A DNA stretch of 64,000 nucleotides from Pedobacter cryotolerans (GCF_005116475.1 NZ_SWBO01000007.1:62001-126000); one strand, 5' to 3'. Counted from the first letter of the stretch, positions 29,129 to 38,317 are shown. The notes: a model not told the origin generated them from the sequence alone. Program-made: numbers and translations.

Positions 29129-29153
29129 AAAGGCTCGGTATAAACCAAGCCTT
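29129..29153 (-). terminator. Rho-independent terminator of dnaN
   Basis: Stem aaggctcggt / accaagcctt with one mismatch and a four-base loop, flanked by A and T runs on both sides. It lies about 48 bases past the dnaN stop and could also work for the opposite strand. Confidence 0.75.
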
Positions 29154-29200
29154 TTTTTATATCATATACTGAAAACTGCCAACTGAAAACCGTTAACTGA

Positions 29201-30325
29201 TTAGTAGCTGTTATTAAGCATTACAGGCATCACCAACATTAAAACATCTTCATTTTCATCGTTAGTTTGTGGTATCAATAAACCTGCTCTATTTGGAGTA
29301 GAAAGCTCTAAAGTAACTTCCTCACCACTTAAATTACCCAGCATTTCGATTAAGAAACGAGCATTAAAACCAATTTCTAAATCCTCACCTTCGTATTGGC
29401 AACTTAAACGCTCGTGTGCTTCGTTAGCAAAATCTAAATCTTCTGATGAAATATTTAATTCGCTACCGTTTATTTTCAATCGCACTTGATGTGTAGTTTT
29501 ATTGGCAAAAATTACAACCCTACGTAAAGTATTTAAAAACAAAGCTCTGTCAATTACCAATTTATTAGGGTTATTAGCTGGTATTACGGCTTCATAATCT
29601 GGGTAACGCTCATCAATTAAACGACAAACCAAATTGATATTTTCGAATTTGAAAAATGCGCTTGTTGCGTTATAATCTACAGAAACATTTACATCAGAAT
29701 TTGGCAAAGCTGCTTTTAATAACGTTAAAGCTTTTTTAGGCAAAATAAATGATGATGCTTTATCTGCCTTGCCATCCATGCGACGGTAACGCACCAATTT
29801 ATGAGCATCAGTTGCTACAAAAGTAATGTGCTGAGGGGAAAGTTGGCAATAAACACCAGTCATTGCAGGTCTTAACTCATCATTACTAACTGCAAAAATG
29901 GTTTTTGTAATGGCTTCTGCTAAAACAGATGCGGGTAAATTTACTGAAGAGGCATTATCTACAACCGGAATTTTAGGAAAATCATCTCCGTTTTCGCCAC
30001 TTAATTTGTATTTACCATCACCAGCACTAATTTCGATAGAAAAAGTATTATCATCAATATTAAATGAAATTGGCTGATCGGGTAATGTTTTTAAAGTATC
30101 TAATAATATTCTAGACGGAACAGCAACTTTACCTTCTTCTTTAGATTCTACTGGCAATGAGGTTGTCATGCTGGTTTGCAAATCTGTAGCAGAAATGGTT
30201 AAATTCCCATCCTTAATTTCGAAAAGGAAATTTTCTAATATAGGCAAAACTGTACTGCTGCTAGATGCACCGTTAACCGTTTGTAAATGTTTTAATAATG
30301 TAGAGGTTGATACTATAAATCTCAT
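29201..30325 (-). CDS. dnaN: DNA polymerase III beta subunit (sliding clamp)
   Basis: The ring-shaped processivity clamp. 374 residues from the ATG at 30325 (MRFIVSTSTLLKHLQTVNG); seven upstream codons in frame are non-conserved. Three clamp domains follow in order, with typical phrases AVPSRILLDTLKTLPDQPI, RPAMTGVYCQL and the C-terminal MLVMPVMLNN, which lies by the hydrophobic peptide-binding cleft. It is not next to dnaA or recF here but follows gldFG, as often seen outside the origin region in Bacteroidota. Confidence 0.96.
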   Translation of the reverse strand: MRFIVSTSTLLKHLQTVNGASSSSTVLPILENFLFEIKDGNLTISATDLQTSMTTSLPVESKEEGKVAVPSRILLDTLKTLPDQPISFNIDDNTFSIEISAGDGKYKLSGENGDDFPKIPVVDNASSVNLPASVLAEAITKTIFAVSNDELRPAMTGVYCQLSPQHITFVATDAHKLVRYRRMDGKADKASSFILPKKALTLLKAALPNSDVNVSVDYNATSAFFKFENINLVCRLIDERYPDYEAVIPANNPNKLVIDRALFLNTLRRVVIFANKTTHQVRLKINGSELNISSEDLDFANEAHERLSCQYEGEDLEIGFNARFLIEMLGNLSGEEVTLELSTPNRAGLLIPQTNDENEDVLMLVMPVMLNNSY

Positions 30326-30343
30326 TTTGGTTTTATATATATT

Positions 30344-30351
30344 CAAAAATA
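30344..30351 (-). promoter_or_regulatory. -7 promoter box for dnaN
   Basis: TATTTTTG on the minus strand fits TAnnTTTG and ends 18 bases before the dnaN ATG, so dnaN need not depend on gldFG transcription. No clear -33 TTG. Confidence 0.45.
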
Positions 30352-30357
30352 TAAAAA

Positions 30358-32094
30358 TTACTTTGCATACTTATGCTTACGGTAATAATGTTGAAAAGTT
30401 GCGAAACATATTAACAATATGAACGGGAAAGCAGTATTAATTAATTGCCATTTTAATTTTTCGGCTTTTATTAATGCTTTATTTAGCAATCTTACTTTTA
30501 TTTCTTTGTTTCGCAAGGCGATAAGGTTATCATCATCTGTAAAATAATCGGCGATATTTAACAATAATGCTTTATTGCCATAATTTTGTTGGGTATATCT
30601 ATCTAATCCTAACGGGAAAATAGAATTGTCAGCCTTACTATATTGATTTGCAAAAATATCTCCATCGCCAATTACTATCATTTTGGTTGGTTTACTAATA
30701 GCTGGCAAATTGTAATCTTCATCAATTCCTGCTGGTACTGGTCTATTTAAAAATACTGATTTAAATCTTCCTTCTAATAAAATACCTGCAGTTTTTGGCA
30801 TACTGGTATATTCTTCTTGTTTTGGCTCTTGCGCCAACATTTGTAGGGAGAGCATTTTAGGCGTTTCAAAAACTTTATTGTAAGGTGATGTTTGAAGAAT
30901 TATTGTTTTCTTTATGTTTGGCACATCTATAATATCTACTGTACTTGCAAATTCTGCTTTTACACCATCAATATTTTTCACCAGAGCATTGGATGTATCA
31001 GGAGTAAGAATTGGATAATAAATCCATGGTGCCAAATCTATTTGTGCTTGCTCACCAGGATTGTTGGTAGCCACCGGAATAGCTGCACTATTAACATCTG
31101 TTATTAAATTATAATTAATTCTAGCACCATATTCAAAAAGCATGTCATCAATGTTTAATTGATTATTGGTAGCCATTATTTCTGGTCGCTTTTGCAAACT
31201 ATCTAAACTGGCAATAACCTGATCTATAGACCAAACCAACCTGCCACCTTTCATTACAAAATAGTTAATTTTATACTTTTCCAATTCGCTTAAAGCTGTT
31301 TGTGGTTTGGTAATAAAAAGAACATCCAAATCATCTAAGCCTTGTTTTTTAATAATTTGGAGATCTACAAAACCTGCATAAAAATTTTGCGAAAGCGTAT
31401 TATTTACTGCATCGTAAAATTGAGTTTCTAATGCTTTGTTATGACCATCCAAAAATCCAATTTTAGGATTTTGGCCTTTTTGTAACCTCTTAATTGCTGC
31501 TGTAAATGAATATTCTAAATTTTGTATCGAGCTATTGATATTTGTTTCGTAATCAGTTGCTGGCCCGCCAGTTTTTTGCAATAAATTAATTGCCATTGGC
31601 TTGCCATCAATATCAATTAATGCCATTGGGAAGATAATTTTTTGCGTTAAACCAGCATCGTTTTTAATATTAATTGCGATGGGTTTAATCCCAATCTCAC
31701 CCAAACTTTTAATTAGTGTATCTTGTTCATTTGCCGCCACACCATCCAAGGGATCTTGAAAAATAATTTTTACTTTGGCATTTGAGTACGCTTTATAATC
31801 ATTCAACAAATCCTTCGTCGCATTGCGTAATCTCTTAAAAGCACTTGGTATTTCTCCGTCTAAAAACACAGTTATGGTGATGTCTTTTTCTGTTTTCGCT
31901 AAAATTTCTTTTGTTTTTGAGTTTAAGGTGTATCGTTTTTCTTTAGTAAAATCGATGCGTGTATAAAAGTATTGAGCAATTACATTTATCAACACCAAAA
32001 CGGCTAAAAATCCAAGTATTTTTAGCCAATTCTTCTTTTTTAGTCTTTCAGAATTAGTCTTTGGTCTTTCAGCTTTAGTCTTAAAATCTACCAC
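30358..32094 (-). CDS. gldG: Gliding-motility ABC transporter substrate-binding subunit GldG
   Basis: 578 residues: a basic N-terminus, one membrane helix (about 26-46, ILGFLAVLVLINVIAQYFYT), a large periplasmic ABC-type_uncharacterised domain (DFTKEKRYTLNSKTKEIL onward) and a C-terminal membrane helix before RKHKYAK. The start is GTG at 32094, overlapping the gldF end by seven bases. The first 22 residues are encoded by two 21-base tandem units (KTKAERP, KTNSERL). With GldA and GldF it forms an ABC transporter linked to gliding; the cargo is unknown. Confidence 0.92.
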   Translation of the reverse strand: MVDFKTKAERPKTNSERLKKKNWLKILGFLAVLVLINVIAQYFYTRIDFTKEKRYTLNSKTKEILAKTEKDITITVFLDGEIPSAFKRLRNATKDLLNDYKAYSNAKVKIIFQDPLDGVAANEQDTLIKSLGEIGIKPIAINIKNDAGLTQKIIFPMALIDIDGKPMAINLLQKTGGPATDYETNINSSIQNLEYSFTAAIKRLQKGQNPKIGFLDGHNKALETQFYDAVNNTLSQNFYAGFVDLQIIKKQGLDDLDVLFITKPQTALSELEKYKINYFVMKGGRLVWSIDQVIASLDSLQKRPEIMATNNQLNIDDMLFEYGARINYNLITDVNSAAIPVATNNPGEQAQIDLAPWIYYPILTPDTSNALVKNIDGVKAEFASTVDIIDVPNIKKTIILQTSPYNKVFETPKMLSLQMLAQEPKQEEYTSMPKTAGILLEGRFKSVFLNRPVPAGIDEDYNLPAISKPTKMIVIGDGDIFANQYSKADNSIFPLGLDRYTQQNYGNKALLLNIADYFTDDDNLIALRNKEIKVRLLNKALIKAEKLKWQLINTAFPFILLICFATFQHYYRKHKYAK

Positions 32095-32816
32095 TTTCTA
32101 CCTCCTATTGCTAGCTGTGTAAATCCTAAAAACAACAACACAAAAGTGATAAAGTAAACTAAGTCTCGAGTATCTAAAACTCCTCTGCTTATCGATTGAT
32201 AATGCTCATTGATACCTAAATTGATTAGAATAATACCTAAAGTTTGCATTTCAAAGAGTTGGCTAAGCGATTCAAATCCACTGAAAGTGAAAAAGCATAA
32301 AAAAACAGCTACCGCGAAAGCAATAACTTGATTTTTTGTAATGGATGAAGCAAAAATACCAATGGCAGTAAATGCATTTCCTAATAAAAATAAACCTAAA
32401 TACGAACCAATTACAGCTCCACTATCTATATTCCCTTTAGTTAAACCCAATTGATAAATGCTGTAATAATAGATTAGTGTTGGTAATAAAGCAAATAGCA
32501 TTAAAACTACACAGGCAAGAAATTTAGCAGCTATAATTTGAGTATTGGTTAAAGGCTTTGTTGCCAAAATTATATAAGTACCTTCTCTTCTTTCTTCTGC
32601 AAACGAACGCATGGTAATAGCAGGTATCAAAAAAATAAATAAAAATGGCGCAAGACTAAAAAAGCCATTCAGCTCTGCATAACCATAATCTAATATAGAA
32701 GTTTCTGGAAAAAACCAAAGTAACATGGCGCAAGCCAATAAAAATATACCAATGGTGATGTAAGCCACCGATGAATTTAAAAAACTAAATAATTCTCGTT
32801 TAAAAACTGCGTACAT
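32088..32816 (-). CDS. gldF: Gliding-motility ABC transporter permease GldF
   Basis: 242 residues with six membrane helices. The N-terminal KRELFSFLNSSVAYITIGIF and the loop RSFAEERREGTYIILATKPL (about 69-88) are hallmarks of ABC-2 permeases of the GldF type. It overlaps gldG by seven bases, so the two are coupled. Its ATPase partner gldA is about 2.2 kb upstream on the same strand, separated by three unrelated genes. Confidence 0.92.
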   Translation of the reverse strand: MYAVFKRELFSFLNSSVAYITIGIFLLACAMLLWFFPETSILDYGYAELNGFFSLAPFLFIFLIPAITMRSFAEERREGTYIILATKPLTNTQIIAAKFLACVVLMLFALLPTLIYYYSIYQLGLTKGNIDSGAVIGSYLGLFLLGNAFTAIGIFASSITKNQVIAFAVAVFLCFFTFSGFESLSQLFEMQTLGIILINLGINEHYQSISRGVLDTRDLVYFITFVLLFLGFTQLAIGGRKW

Positions 32817-32866
32817 GCAATGCGATTAATGATGCCGAAGTTAGCTAATTATTTATGAGTAAGAAA

Positions 32867-33637
32867 TTATTCACCTTTCAAATGTGAATTGAAAATGCTG
32901 CTTATATCTGTTATACTTTGGTAATTTGGCTGTATAAAACCAAGGTTCGGGTGGTCTTGATCCCAAATTGCAGCTACCATAACCCAACTAATAAAGAAAA
33001 AGATACCTGCAAGTATGAAGGTTTGGTTATTTTCGATATTCATCATAAAACCTATTAAAAACCCAATTAAAAGCGAATAAACAATGAGAATTGCAATAAT
33101 TAATGTTGGTGTACTTTGATTGTAATTCTCAGTTAACCTTATATAGGATGATCTTAAATTTGTGATGTGTGTTAAAATTCTATCTATTTCTGCACTTGTT
33201 TCTGCATTGGTTTTTTGATGCTGAATTAAAAATTTATCTAGATTTTGATCTATTTTAATAACTTCTGCAACAACCCTTGAAGTTGAAAATCCATTTACTT
33301 TTAAATTTTTATCATGTATTTCGAAAAATGATTTAAGATAGGTTTGCAAATGTTGCTTAAGTGGTTCATCGTAATATTTTGCCTTTTTCACCAATACTGA
33401 TAATCTGTCGGCTACTGCATAAATTTCATGATTTCTATTTGCTGCATGGTTGCTAGATAAAACTAATGAAAATGAAAGTAGCAATGAGTAAATACTTACT
33501 AAGCTAGATTCAAGCCCGATAGATTTCCAAACTTTATTGAGTTTAACACGCTTTTTAGCATACAAAATGCCAATGTAAATACTAAAATAAAGCGCTGCCG
33601 GATATATTAGAAAGAAAAATATGTATTGAAATATCAT
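32867..33637 (-). CDS. DUF4239/bestrophin-like membrane protein
   Basis: 256 residues from the ATG at 33637. Two N-terminal helices (about 3-22 and 42-62), a central soluble helical part (about 65-170, SSNHAANRNHEIYAVADRL) and two C-terminal helices (about 175-195 and 202-225). This matches the DUF4239 layout, which is distantly related to bestrophin channels. Not part of any known gliding machinery, although it lies between gldF and the barrel genes. Family call moderately sure; function unknown. Confidence 0.65.
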   Translation of the reverse strand: MIFQYIFFFLIYPAALYFSIYIGILYAKKRVKLNKVWKSIGLESSLVSIYSLLLSFSLVLSSNHAANRNHEIYAVADRLSVLVKKAKYYDEPLKQHLQTYLKSFFEIHDKNLKVNGFSTSRVVAEVIKIDQNLDKFLIQHQKTNAETSAEIDRILTHITNLRSSYIRLTENYNQSTPTLIIAILIVYSLLIGFLIGFMMNIENNQTFILAGIFFFISWVMVAAIWDQDHPNLGFIQPNYQSITDISSIFNSHLKGE

Positions 33638-33672
33638 AAACAAAAGGGATTACCATAAAATTAACAATAAAA

Positions 33673-33700
33673 AAGGCTTTCCACAATGTGAAAAGCCTTT
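33673..33700 (-). terminator. Rho-independent terminator downstream of the barrel gene
   Basis: Stem aaaggctttccac / gtgaaaagccttt with one mismatch and short loop; on the minus strand it is followed by a T run. Located 22 bases after the stop of the 33722-34255 gene. Confidence 0.75.
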
Positions 33701-33721
33701 AATAATGTAAAATATAATTGC

Positions 33722-34255
33722 TTACAAACCGAATGCAAAAGCTGCACGCAAACCAATAAAACCTCTAGAGCCACCATCTCTAGACCAGTTTTCGTAACGT
33801 ACACCAAAATCTAAGCTAGATTTGTCTGAAACTGAAAAAGAAGTACCTAAAGTTGGAGCAAGAATGAATGAAGTACCCATTCCGTCTTCTGTGCTAATAG
33901 CAGCACCAACTTCACCTGCTCCATAAAAGTTACCTCCGAAATAATATTTAGCACCTGCTTTTAAAGGAATGTAGCCAAAACTTGTTGGTAAACCTGCTGC
34001 TTCTAGTATGTCTTTTGGATTTCCTGTAACCATATTAGCTAAATAACCTGCTGATAAAGTTAAATTTAATGCTTTAGCTACTGGTTGCTCAAATTGTAAT
34101 GAACCACCTACATACAATTTATTTTCAGAATTGCTTCCTGTAGGAAAACCGAAATCTGCGCCAACACTTAATTTTCTAACCGCACCTTCTGTTTGTGCAC
34201 TTGCTGCAAAACCTAAACCTGCAACTAAGGCTAATGATAATAATAATTTTTTCAT
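33722..34255 (-). CDS. Small outer-membrane beta-barrel protein
   Basis: 177 residues. Signal peptide (MKKLLLSLALVAGLGFAASAQ), then alternating amphipathic strands rich in Gly, Tyr and aromatic residues, ending with a strand that finishes in Phe-Gly-Leu (AAFAFGL), as in eight-stranded OmpX/OmpW-like barrels. It resembles the neighbour at 34460-34999 along the whole length (PLKAGAKYYFGGNFYGAGEV against PLKGGFKYYTSPNFYVEGQV) and so is a tandem paralogue. Exact function unknown. Confidence 0.82.
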   Translation of the reverse strand: MKKLLLSLALVAGLGFAASAQTEGAVRKLSVGADFGFPTGSNSENKLYVGGSLQFEQPVAKALNLTLSAGYLANMVTGNPKDILEAAGLPTSFGYIPLKAGAKYYFGGNFYGAGEVGAAISTEDGMGTSFILAPTLGTSFSVSDKSSLDFGVRYENWSRDGGSRGFIGLRAAFAFGL

Positions 34256-34459
34256 TGTGTTTTTGTTAAATTAAATTTGAATTAATTGAACTTTAAGACA
34301 CAAGAAGTTTGCCAATCGTTACAACTTTTAAGAGTTTTAGGAATAAAGATTAAGTTTTAAAAAACTAACAAAATGTAAATCAGTTCATTAATTTCTGAGC
34401 GAAATTTAATTCCTACATTAGCTTGACAAATGGTAAATAACCATATTGGCAGATTTTAA

Positions 34460-34999
34460 CTAAAGATTAAAAGCGTAAGCAACCCTTAAACCAATAAAAC
34501 TAAAAGTACTAAACGTTGCGTTTGTAGCTGTAATTGTTCTTCTGCTCGACCAACCTTCATAACGTAAGCCCACATCTAATTGGTTATCAGAATTGCGGAG
34601 TTTTAAATAAGTACCAACTCCTGGCGACCAAACGAAGCCTGATTTGGCATTTCCCGATATAGGAAAATTTGTACCAACTTGCCCTTCTACATAAAAATTA
34701 GGTGACGTATAATATTTAAAGCCACCTTTTAACGGTACAGCAGTTTCTGCTGGTGTGCGAATGCCAAAATAATTACGCCCTAAAAAACTAGTGATGCCAC
34801 TATTAATAGTTAAACCAGTTTTTGGCGACAAGCCTAATTCTACTTTTATGGCCGCACTTGCTCCAATTGAACTGATATTTGATGAATTACCTGTTGGCAC
34901 ATTTAACTCTGGTCCGATGCCAATGGTACTAATTTGCGCTTTTGTAGTTGTAAAGATAAAAACGCAAATCAGCATGGTTAGTAATGTTCTAATTCTCAT
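34460..34999 (-). CDS. Small outer-membrane beta-barrel protein, paralogue
   Basis: 179 residues with a signal peptide (MRIRTLLTMLICVFIFTTTKAQ) and the same strand pattern as the 33722-34255 protein, ending SFIGLRVAYAFNL. It begins on the base after the gldA stop codon, so it is in one transcript with gldA and the glycerophosphodiesterase. An eight-stranded barrel is predicted. Role unknown. Confidence 0.82.
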   Translation of the reverse strand: MRIRTLLTMLICVFIFTTTKAQISTIGIGPELNVPTGNSSNISSIGASAAIKVELGLSPKTGLTINSGITSFLGRNYFGIRTPAETAVPLKGGFKYYTSPNFYVEGQVGTNFPISGNAKSGFVWSPGVGTYLKLRNSDNQLDVGLRYEGWSSRRTITATNATFSTFSFIGLRVAYAFNL

Positions 35000-35710
35000 T
35001 TAATCTGACGTTAAGTTTCTAAAAATTTCTTCTAATGATGCTGTCTTATTTTTTTCTTTTAATCCCTGAAGCGTCTCATTTGCAACAATATTGCCTTTAT
35101 TTATGATAATTACTTCATCACACAAAGCTTCTACTTCTTGCATAATGTGGGTAGAAATAATTACGGTTTTTTCTCTTCCTAAGTTTTTAATCAAAGTTCT
35201 TATTTCTGCCAATTGATTGGGATCTAAACCAGAGGTTGGTTCATCTAAAATTAACACTTCTGGATTATGAATAATGGCTTGAGCTAAACCGACACGCTGC
35301 TTGTAACCTTTAGAAAGTGTGCCAATTTTTTTATGCTGTTCTGCCGTTAAACCCACTTTTTTAATCACATCGTCAACTCTGTTTTTAAGATTGGGGATTT
35401 GATAAGTTTCGCCAACAAAATTTAAAAACTCACGGATGTACATTTCGTTGTACAAAGGTGTATTTTCTGGCAAATAACCAATTAGCTTTTTCACTGCCAA
35501 TTCATCAGTTAAAATACTTTTACCACAAATTTCGGCATCGCCGGATGTTGGCTTCATATAACCAGTAAGCATTTTCATCGTTGTAGATTTTCCGGCACCA
35601 TTTGGCCCTAAAAAACCCAAAATTTTCCCAGGTTTTGCCTCAAAGCTAATCTCATTTACTGCGATTTGGCTATCGAACTTTTTAACTAATTTTTTTACAA
35701 CGATGCTCAA
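35000..35710 (-). CDS. gldA: Gliding-motility ABC transporter ATPase GldA, short form
   Basis: 236 residues. Walker A GPNGAGKST (about 34-42), Q-loop region GYLPENTPLYNEM, signature LSKGYKQRVG (about 132), Walker B VLILDEPTSGLD (about 152) and switch His in STHIM. The sequence follows GldA closely, but it ends with a short tail (SLEEIFRNLTSD), whereas GldA from F. johnsoniae, as I recall it, is about 60 residues longer. The start is TTG at 35710. Other ABC-2 ATPases cannot be fully excluded. Confidence 0.78.
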   Translation of the reverse strand: MSIVVKKLVKKFDSQIAVNEISFEAKPGKILGFLGPNGAGKSTTMKMLTGYMKPTSGDAEICGKSILTDELAVKKLIGYLPENTPLYNEMYIREFLNFVGETYQIPNLKNRVDDVIKKVGLTAEQHKKIGTLSKGYKQRVGLAQAIIHNPEVLILDEPTSGLDPNQLAEIRTLIKNLGREKTVIISTHIMQEVEALCDEVIIINKGNIVANETLQGLKEKNKTASLEEIFRNLTSD

Positions 35711-35711
35711 T

Positions 35712-36632
35712 TTACTTTATGCTTAGGTTAGCAAATTTAAGTTTTTTATCAGTTCTATAGCTATCAAATTGTTTTCCTGCTAATACAACTTCATCAGTAG
35801 ATATCATATCTGCTCCGTTAGCTAGTAATTTTTCGTAAACCTTTTGGTTTGGGTTAGCCATCGCACTGCGATCTAAGTTGCCCATTGAACCTAAAATGCA
35901 ACTAATGCCTTTGCTGTGCAAATATTTATAAACTACCTGATCTGGTGCTGCTGTACCCACAAAAGCTACAATTCTATTGTTTGGTACGCCCATACTATTT
36001 AAACGCTCAATGTCTTCCACTTTTCTGGCAGATGCCGATATCATTAAATCTGGTGCTAATTTATGCACCTCGGCAGCTTGATTGGCATTATAAGTTATAA
36101 TAATGGCGTTCGTTTCAGATTTAGTTTTACGTACCGCATCTACAATTTTAGCATAAGGTACACCTCTTTTAATATCGATGGTAAAAATCACCTTGTTTTT
36201 GCCCCATTTCAACACTTGCTCAATTGTAGGTATTTTAAATGAGGTTACCTGTCCTGCTTTATCTTTTAAGCTAAACTTTTGTAATTCTGTAAAGGTGTAG
36301 CTGCCAATTGGTCCAGTACCTGTACTTGTTCTGTCCAATTTGTCATCATGCATAACCACTAAAACAGAATCTTTACTTAAAGCCACATCAAACTCTATAA
36401 TTACTGGCTGATAAGTAGTTGAATTTTCAAAAGTTTCAATCGCATTTTCTGGAAAGCCAGGCATTGGACCTCCACGGTGTGCACTAATTAATGGAAAACC
36501 GGCTGTTTCTCTATTTAAGAATGAACGAAATTCTTTGGCCGTTTTAAAACTAATATAATGATGTTTTGTTGGCCCGATAAATGAAATGCCAACAATGGCA
36601 AGAAGTAAAAACGAAAATTTAATGTGCTTCAC
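35712..36632 (-). CDS. Glycerophosphodiester phosphodiesterase family protein
   Basis: 306 residues from a GTG at 36632 (KHIKFSFLLLAIVGISFIG), which starts a signal sequence; a TTG seven codons upstream is possible. Catalytic motifs: SAHRGGPMPGFPENAIETF (His-Arg pair), IIEFDVALSKD (Glu/Asp metal ligands) and VMHDDKLDRTSTG. It cleaves glycerophosphodiesters to glycerol-3-phosphate and an alcohol, probably in the periplasm. One base separates its stop from the gldA start. Confidence 0.9.
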   Translation of the reverse strand: MKHIKFSFLLLAIVGISFIGPTKHHYISFKTAKEFRSFLNRETAGFPLISAHRGGPMPGFPENAIETFENSTTYQPVIIEFDVALSKDSVLVVMHDDKLDRTSTGTGPIGSYTFTELQKFSLKDKAGQVTSFKIPTIEQVLKWGKNKVIFTIDIKRGVPYAKIVDAVRKTKSETNAIIITYNANQAAEVHKLAPDLMISASARKVEDIERLNSMGVPNNRIVAFVGTAAPDQVVYKYLHSKGISCILGSMGNLDRSAMANPNQKVYEKLLANGADMISTDEVVLAGKQFDSYRTDKKLKFANLSIK

Positions 36633-36696
36633 GTAATCTATTTTGAATCGCAAAGTTAATCCTTTGTATTAAATTAGAATGTAATTAATGTGATGC

Positions 36697-37746
36697 TTAT
36701 CGCTTTAAAAAGTTCCAAACTGAAGTTTCTTCTTTAGCTTTTTTATCTTCGATGAGATTTTTCACAATACGATCCAATAATTCTTCATTTTCGCTAACTA
36801 ACTTATCGCCAAGGGAAACTATTTTTTGAATATTGGAAGGCGTAGCGGCATCCATTGAAGAATTTATGGAGGAAAGATTACTGGGATCGATACGGATATA
36901 ATTGCTACTCTCATTTACCGATCTAAATAATTGTTTGAGAAAATAATTGCTACTTTCTGCAGAACTGCTACTCATAATGTCTACCAAAGCTGGCCCGATA
37001 GAAATTGCTTTTTTCTTTTTAAAATCTTCGTACTGGTAAGATATTTTCGACAAACCCGTACCTAATGATAAAATCCAAATATCATCAATTTTGTAGGTTT
37101 TGTAGGTCTTCATTACTTCTAACATTGCAGATAGAGATGGATTATGAGCAAATACACCACCATCTACCAAAGGATAACGTGTTTTTGCTAAAGAGAAGAT
37201 TTCGGCAACAGCAAAATAAGTTGGCGCTGCAGCTGTTGCTCTGCAAACATCTTTGATATAAAAATCTCTAGAGGCACCATGAGAAATGGCTTTCTGTTGC
37301 CTGAATAGATGATTTTTACGTAACTCGATATCATAAGCGGTAATCATACAAGGCCTTAACAACTCGCTTAATTTTTTATTACCAAAATAGCCGTCTAAAA
37401 TTTTCTCTAAAATTGTGGCATCATATAACTCGCTCACCAAACCAAATTTACCTAAAAACCGGCGCCATCTATTGGCCGAAAAAATTTCGACACCATGTTC
37501 TAAGTAAATATCTAAAGCTTGTTTTGCGGTATATTTAGGTTTTTGCAGGTTCTCATCATCCGGACAAAGCAAAATAGATAACAATATACCGCCCGTACTT
37601 GTACCAGCAAAAAAATCAAAATAATCTATTATATGTGCGTTTTGATTTTTAGTTGCCCTTTGAATTTTTTCTTCCAATGCCACTAAAATCATACCTGGGA
37701 TAATCCCACGAATGCCGCCGCCATCTATAGAAAGAATTCTCTTCAT
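36697..37746 (-). CDS. Patatin-like phospholipase
   Basis: 349 residues. Oxyanion loop DGGGIRG (residues 8-14), nucleophile Ser50 in AGTSTGG, and the dyad Asp195 in LVDGGVFAHNP. This is a Ser-Asp dyad lipid acyl hydrolase. No signal peptide, so cytoplasmic. No cyclase, ubiquitin-like or other defence gene is adjacent, so a CBASS effector role is not supported. The last 25 residues are charged and non-conserved. Confidence 0.9.
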   Translation of the reverse strand: MKRILSIDGGGIRGIIPGMILVALEEKIQRATKNQNAHIIDYFDFFAGTSTGGILLSILLCPDDENLQKPKYTAKQALDIYLEHGVEIFSANRWRRFLGKFGLVSELYDATILEKILDGYFGNKKLSELLRPCMITAYDIELRKNHLFRQQKAISHGASRDFYIKDVCRATAAAPTYFAVAEIFSLAKTRYPLVDGGVFAHNPSLSAMLEVMKTYKTYKIDDIWILSLGTGLSKISYQYEDFKKKKAISIGPALVDIMSSSSAESSNYFLKQLFRSVNESSNYIRIDPSNLSSINSSMDAATPSNIQKIVSLGDKLVSENEELLDRIVKNLIEDKKAKEETSVWNFLKR

Positions 37747-37880
37747 TTTGTATACGCTTAGTAAATTACCGAAAGTAGGAAAAAATATTGAGTTGGCGTG
37801 CAGGGGTTAGTTGGTTAAGGGCTTAGGGTAAAATGCTTAATTTTTTTCTAAAAAAGCAAAAACAGAACTCTATTAAAGTA

Positions 37881-37965
37881 AGTCGGGCTATGCACTTCAA
37901 TCTTTTTGTGCGCTTCGACTACGCTCAGCGTAACACAAAAAGGATTTCCGCTACTATCCCGTTTA
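37881..37965 (+). repeat. Dispersed palindromic repeat, copy E1
   Basis: Left arm agtcgggctatgcacttcaa then tctttttgtg; right arm cacaaaaaggatttccgcta then ctatcccgttta. Its core is a copy of cgcttcgactacgctcagcg, the same unit that stands alone at 27979-28035. Confidence 0.7.
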
Positions 37966-38040
37966 TATAACTTAAGCCGGTAATTCTATTACGGGTTGCT
38001 GTACGCCTAGAACTACATAGTAGCAAAAGCCTGAGTAAGA

Positions 38041-38175
38041 TAAACCCCTGCCTACCGGCAGGCAGGCGACTTAGCGGAGATACTTTTTTGTTTAAACTTA
38101 CGAAGTCTTCTAACACACGAGCAAGAGACTTCGTAAGTTTTAAAAAACAAAAAAGATTGTAGCGAGGGCGGGACT
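38041..38175 (-). repeat. Dispersed palindromic repeat, copy E2, with a nested insertion
   Basis: Read on the minus strand: agtcccgccctcgctacaat, ttttttgtttt, a core with arms acttacgaagtctc / gaagacttcgtaagt, then aacaaaaaagtatctccgct. The following arm taaacccgacttagcg (as in copy F) is split by 20 extra bases, ctgcctaccggcaggcaggc, at 38048-38067. Confidence 0.75.
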
Positions 38176-38317
38176 GATATAAGTTTTTTTGTAATAGAAT
38201 TGCTTTTCAATTGACCATATAAGACATTTAAGGAAATATAAGTTGTCCGCTTGCATGTTATTAAGCTATAGTAATTCTGCTTTAGTCTTTTAGCTTTAGT
38301 CTTTCATCTTTAAATAT

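Noticed and set aside
36697..37746. Patatin as a CBASS (CapV) effector
   Set aside because: No CD-NTase, Cap2/Cap3 or other signalling gene is adjacent; the neighbours are a phosphodiesterase and a spacer full of repeats.
37925..38116. A 63-residue open frame on the minus strand containing SRLPAGRQGF
   Set aside because: It is a translation of palindromic repeat copy E2 and its ctgcctaccggcaggcagg insert; the LPAGRQG peptide is a frequent artefact of this repeat in Bacteroidota annotation.
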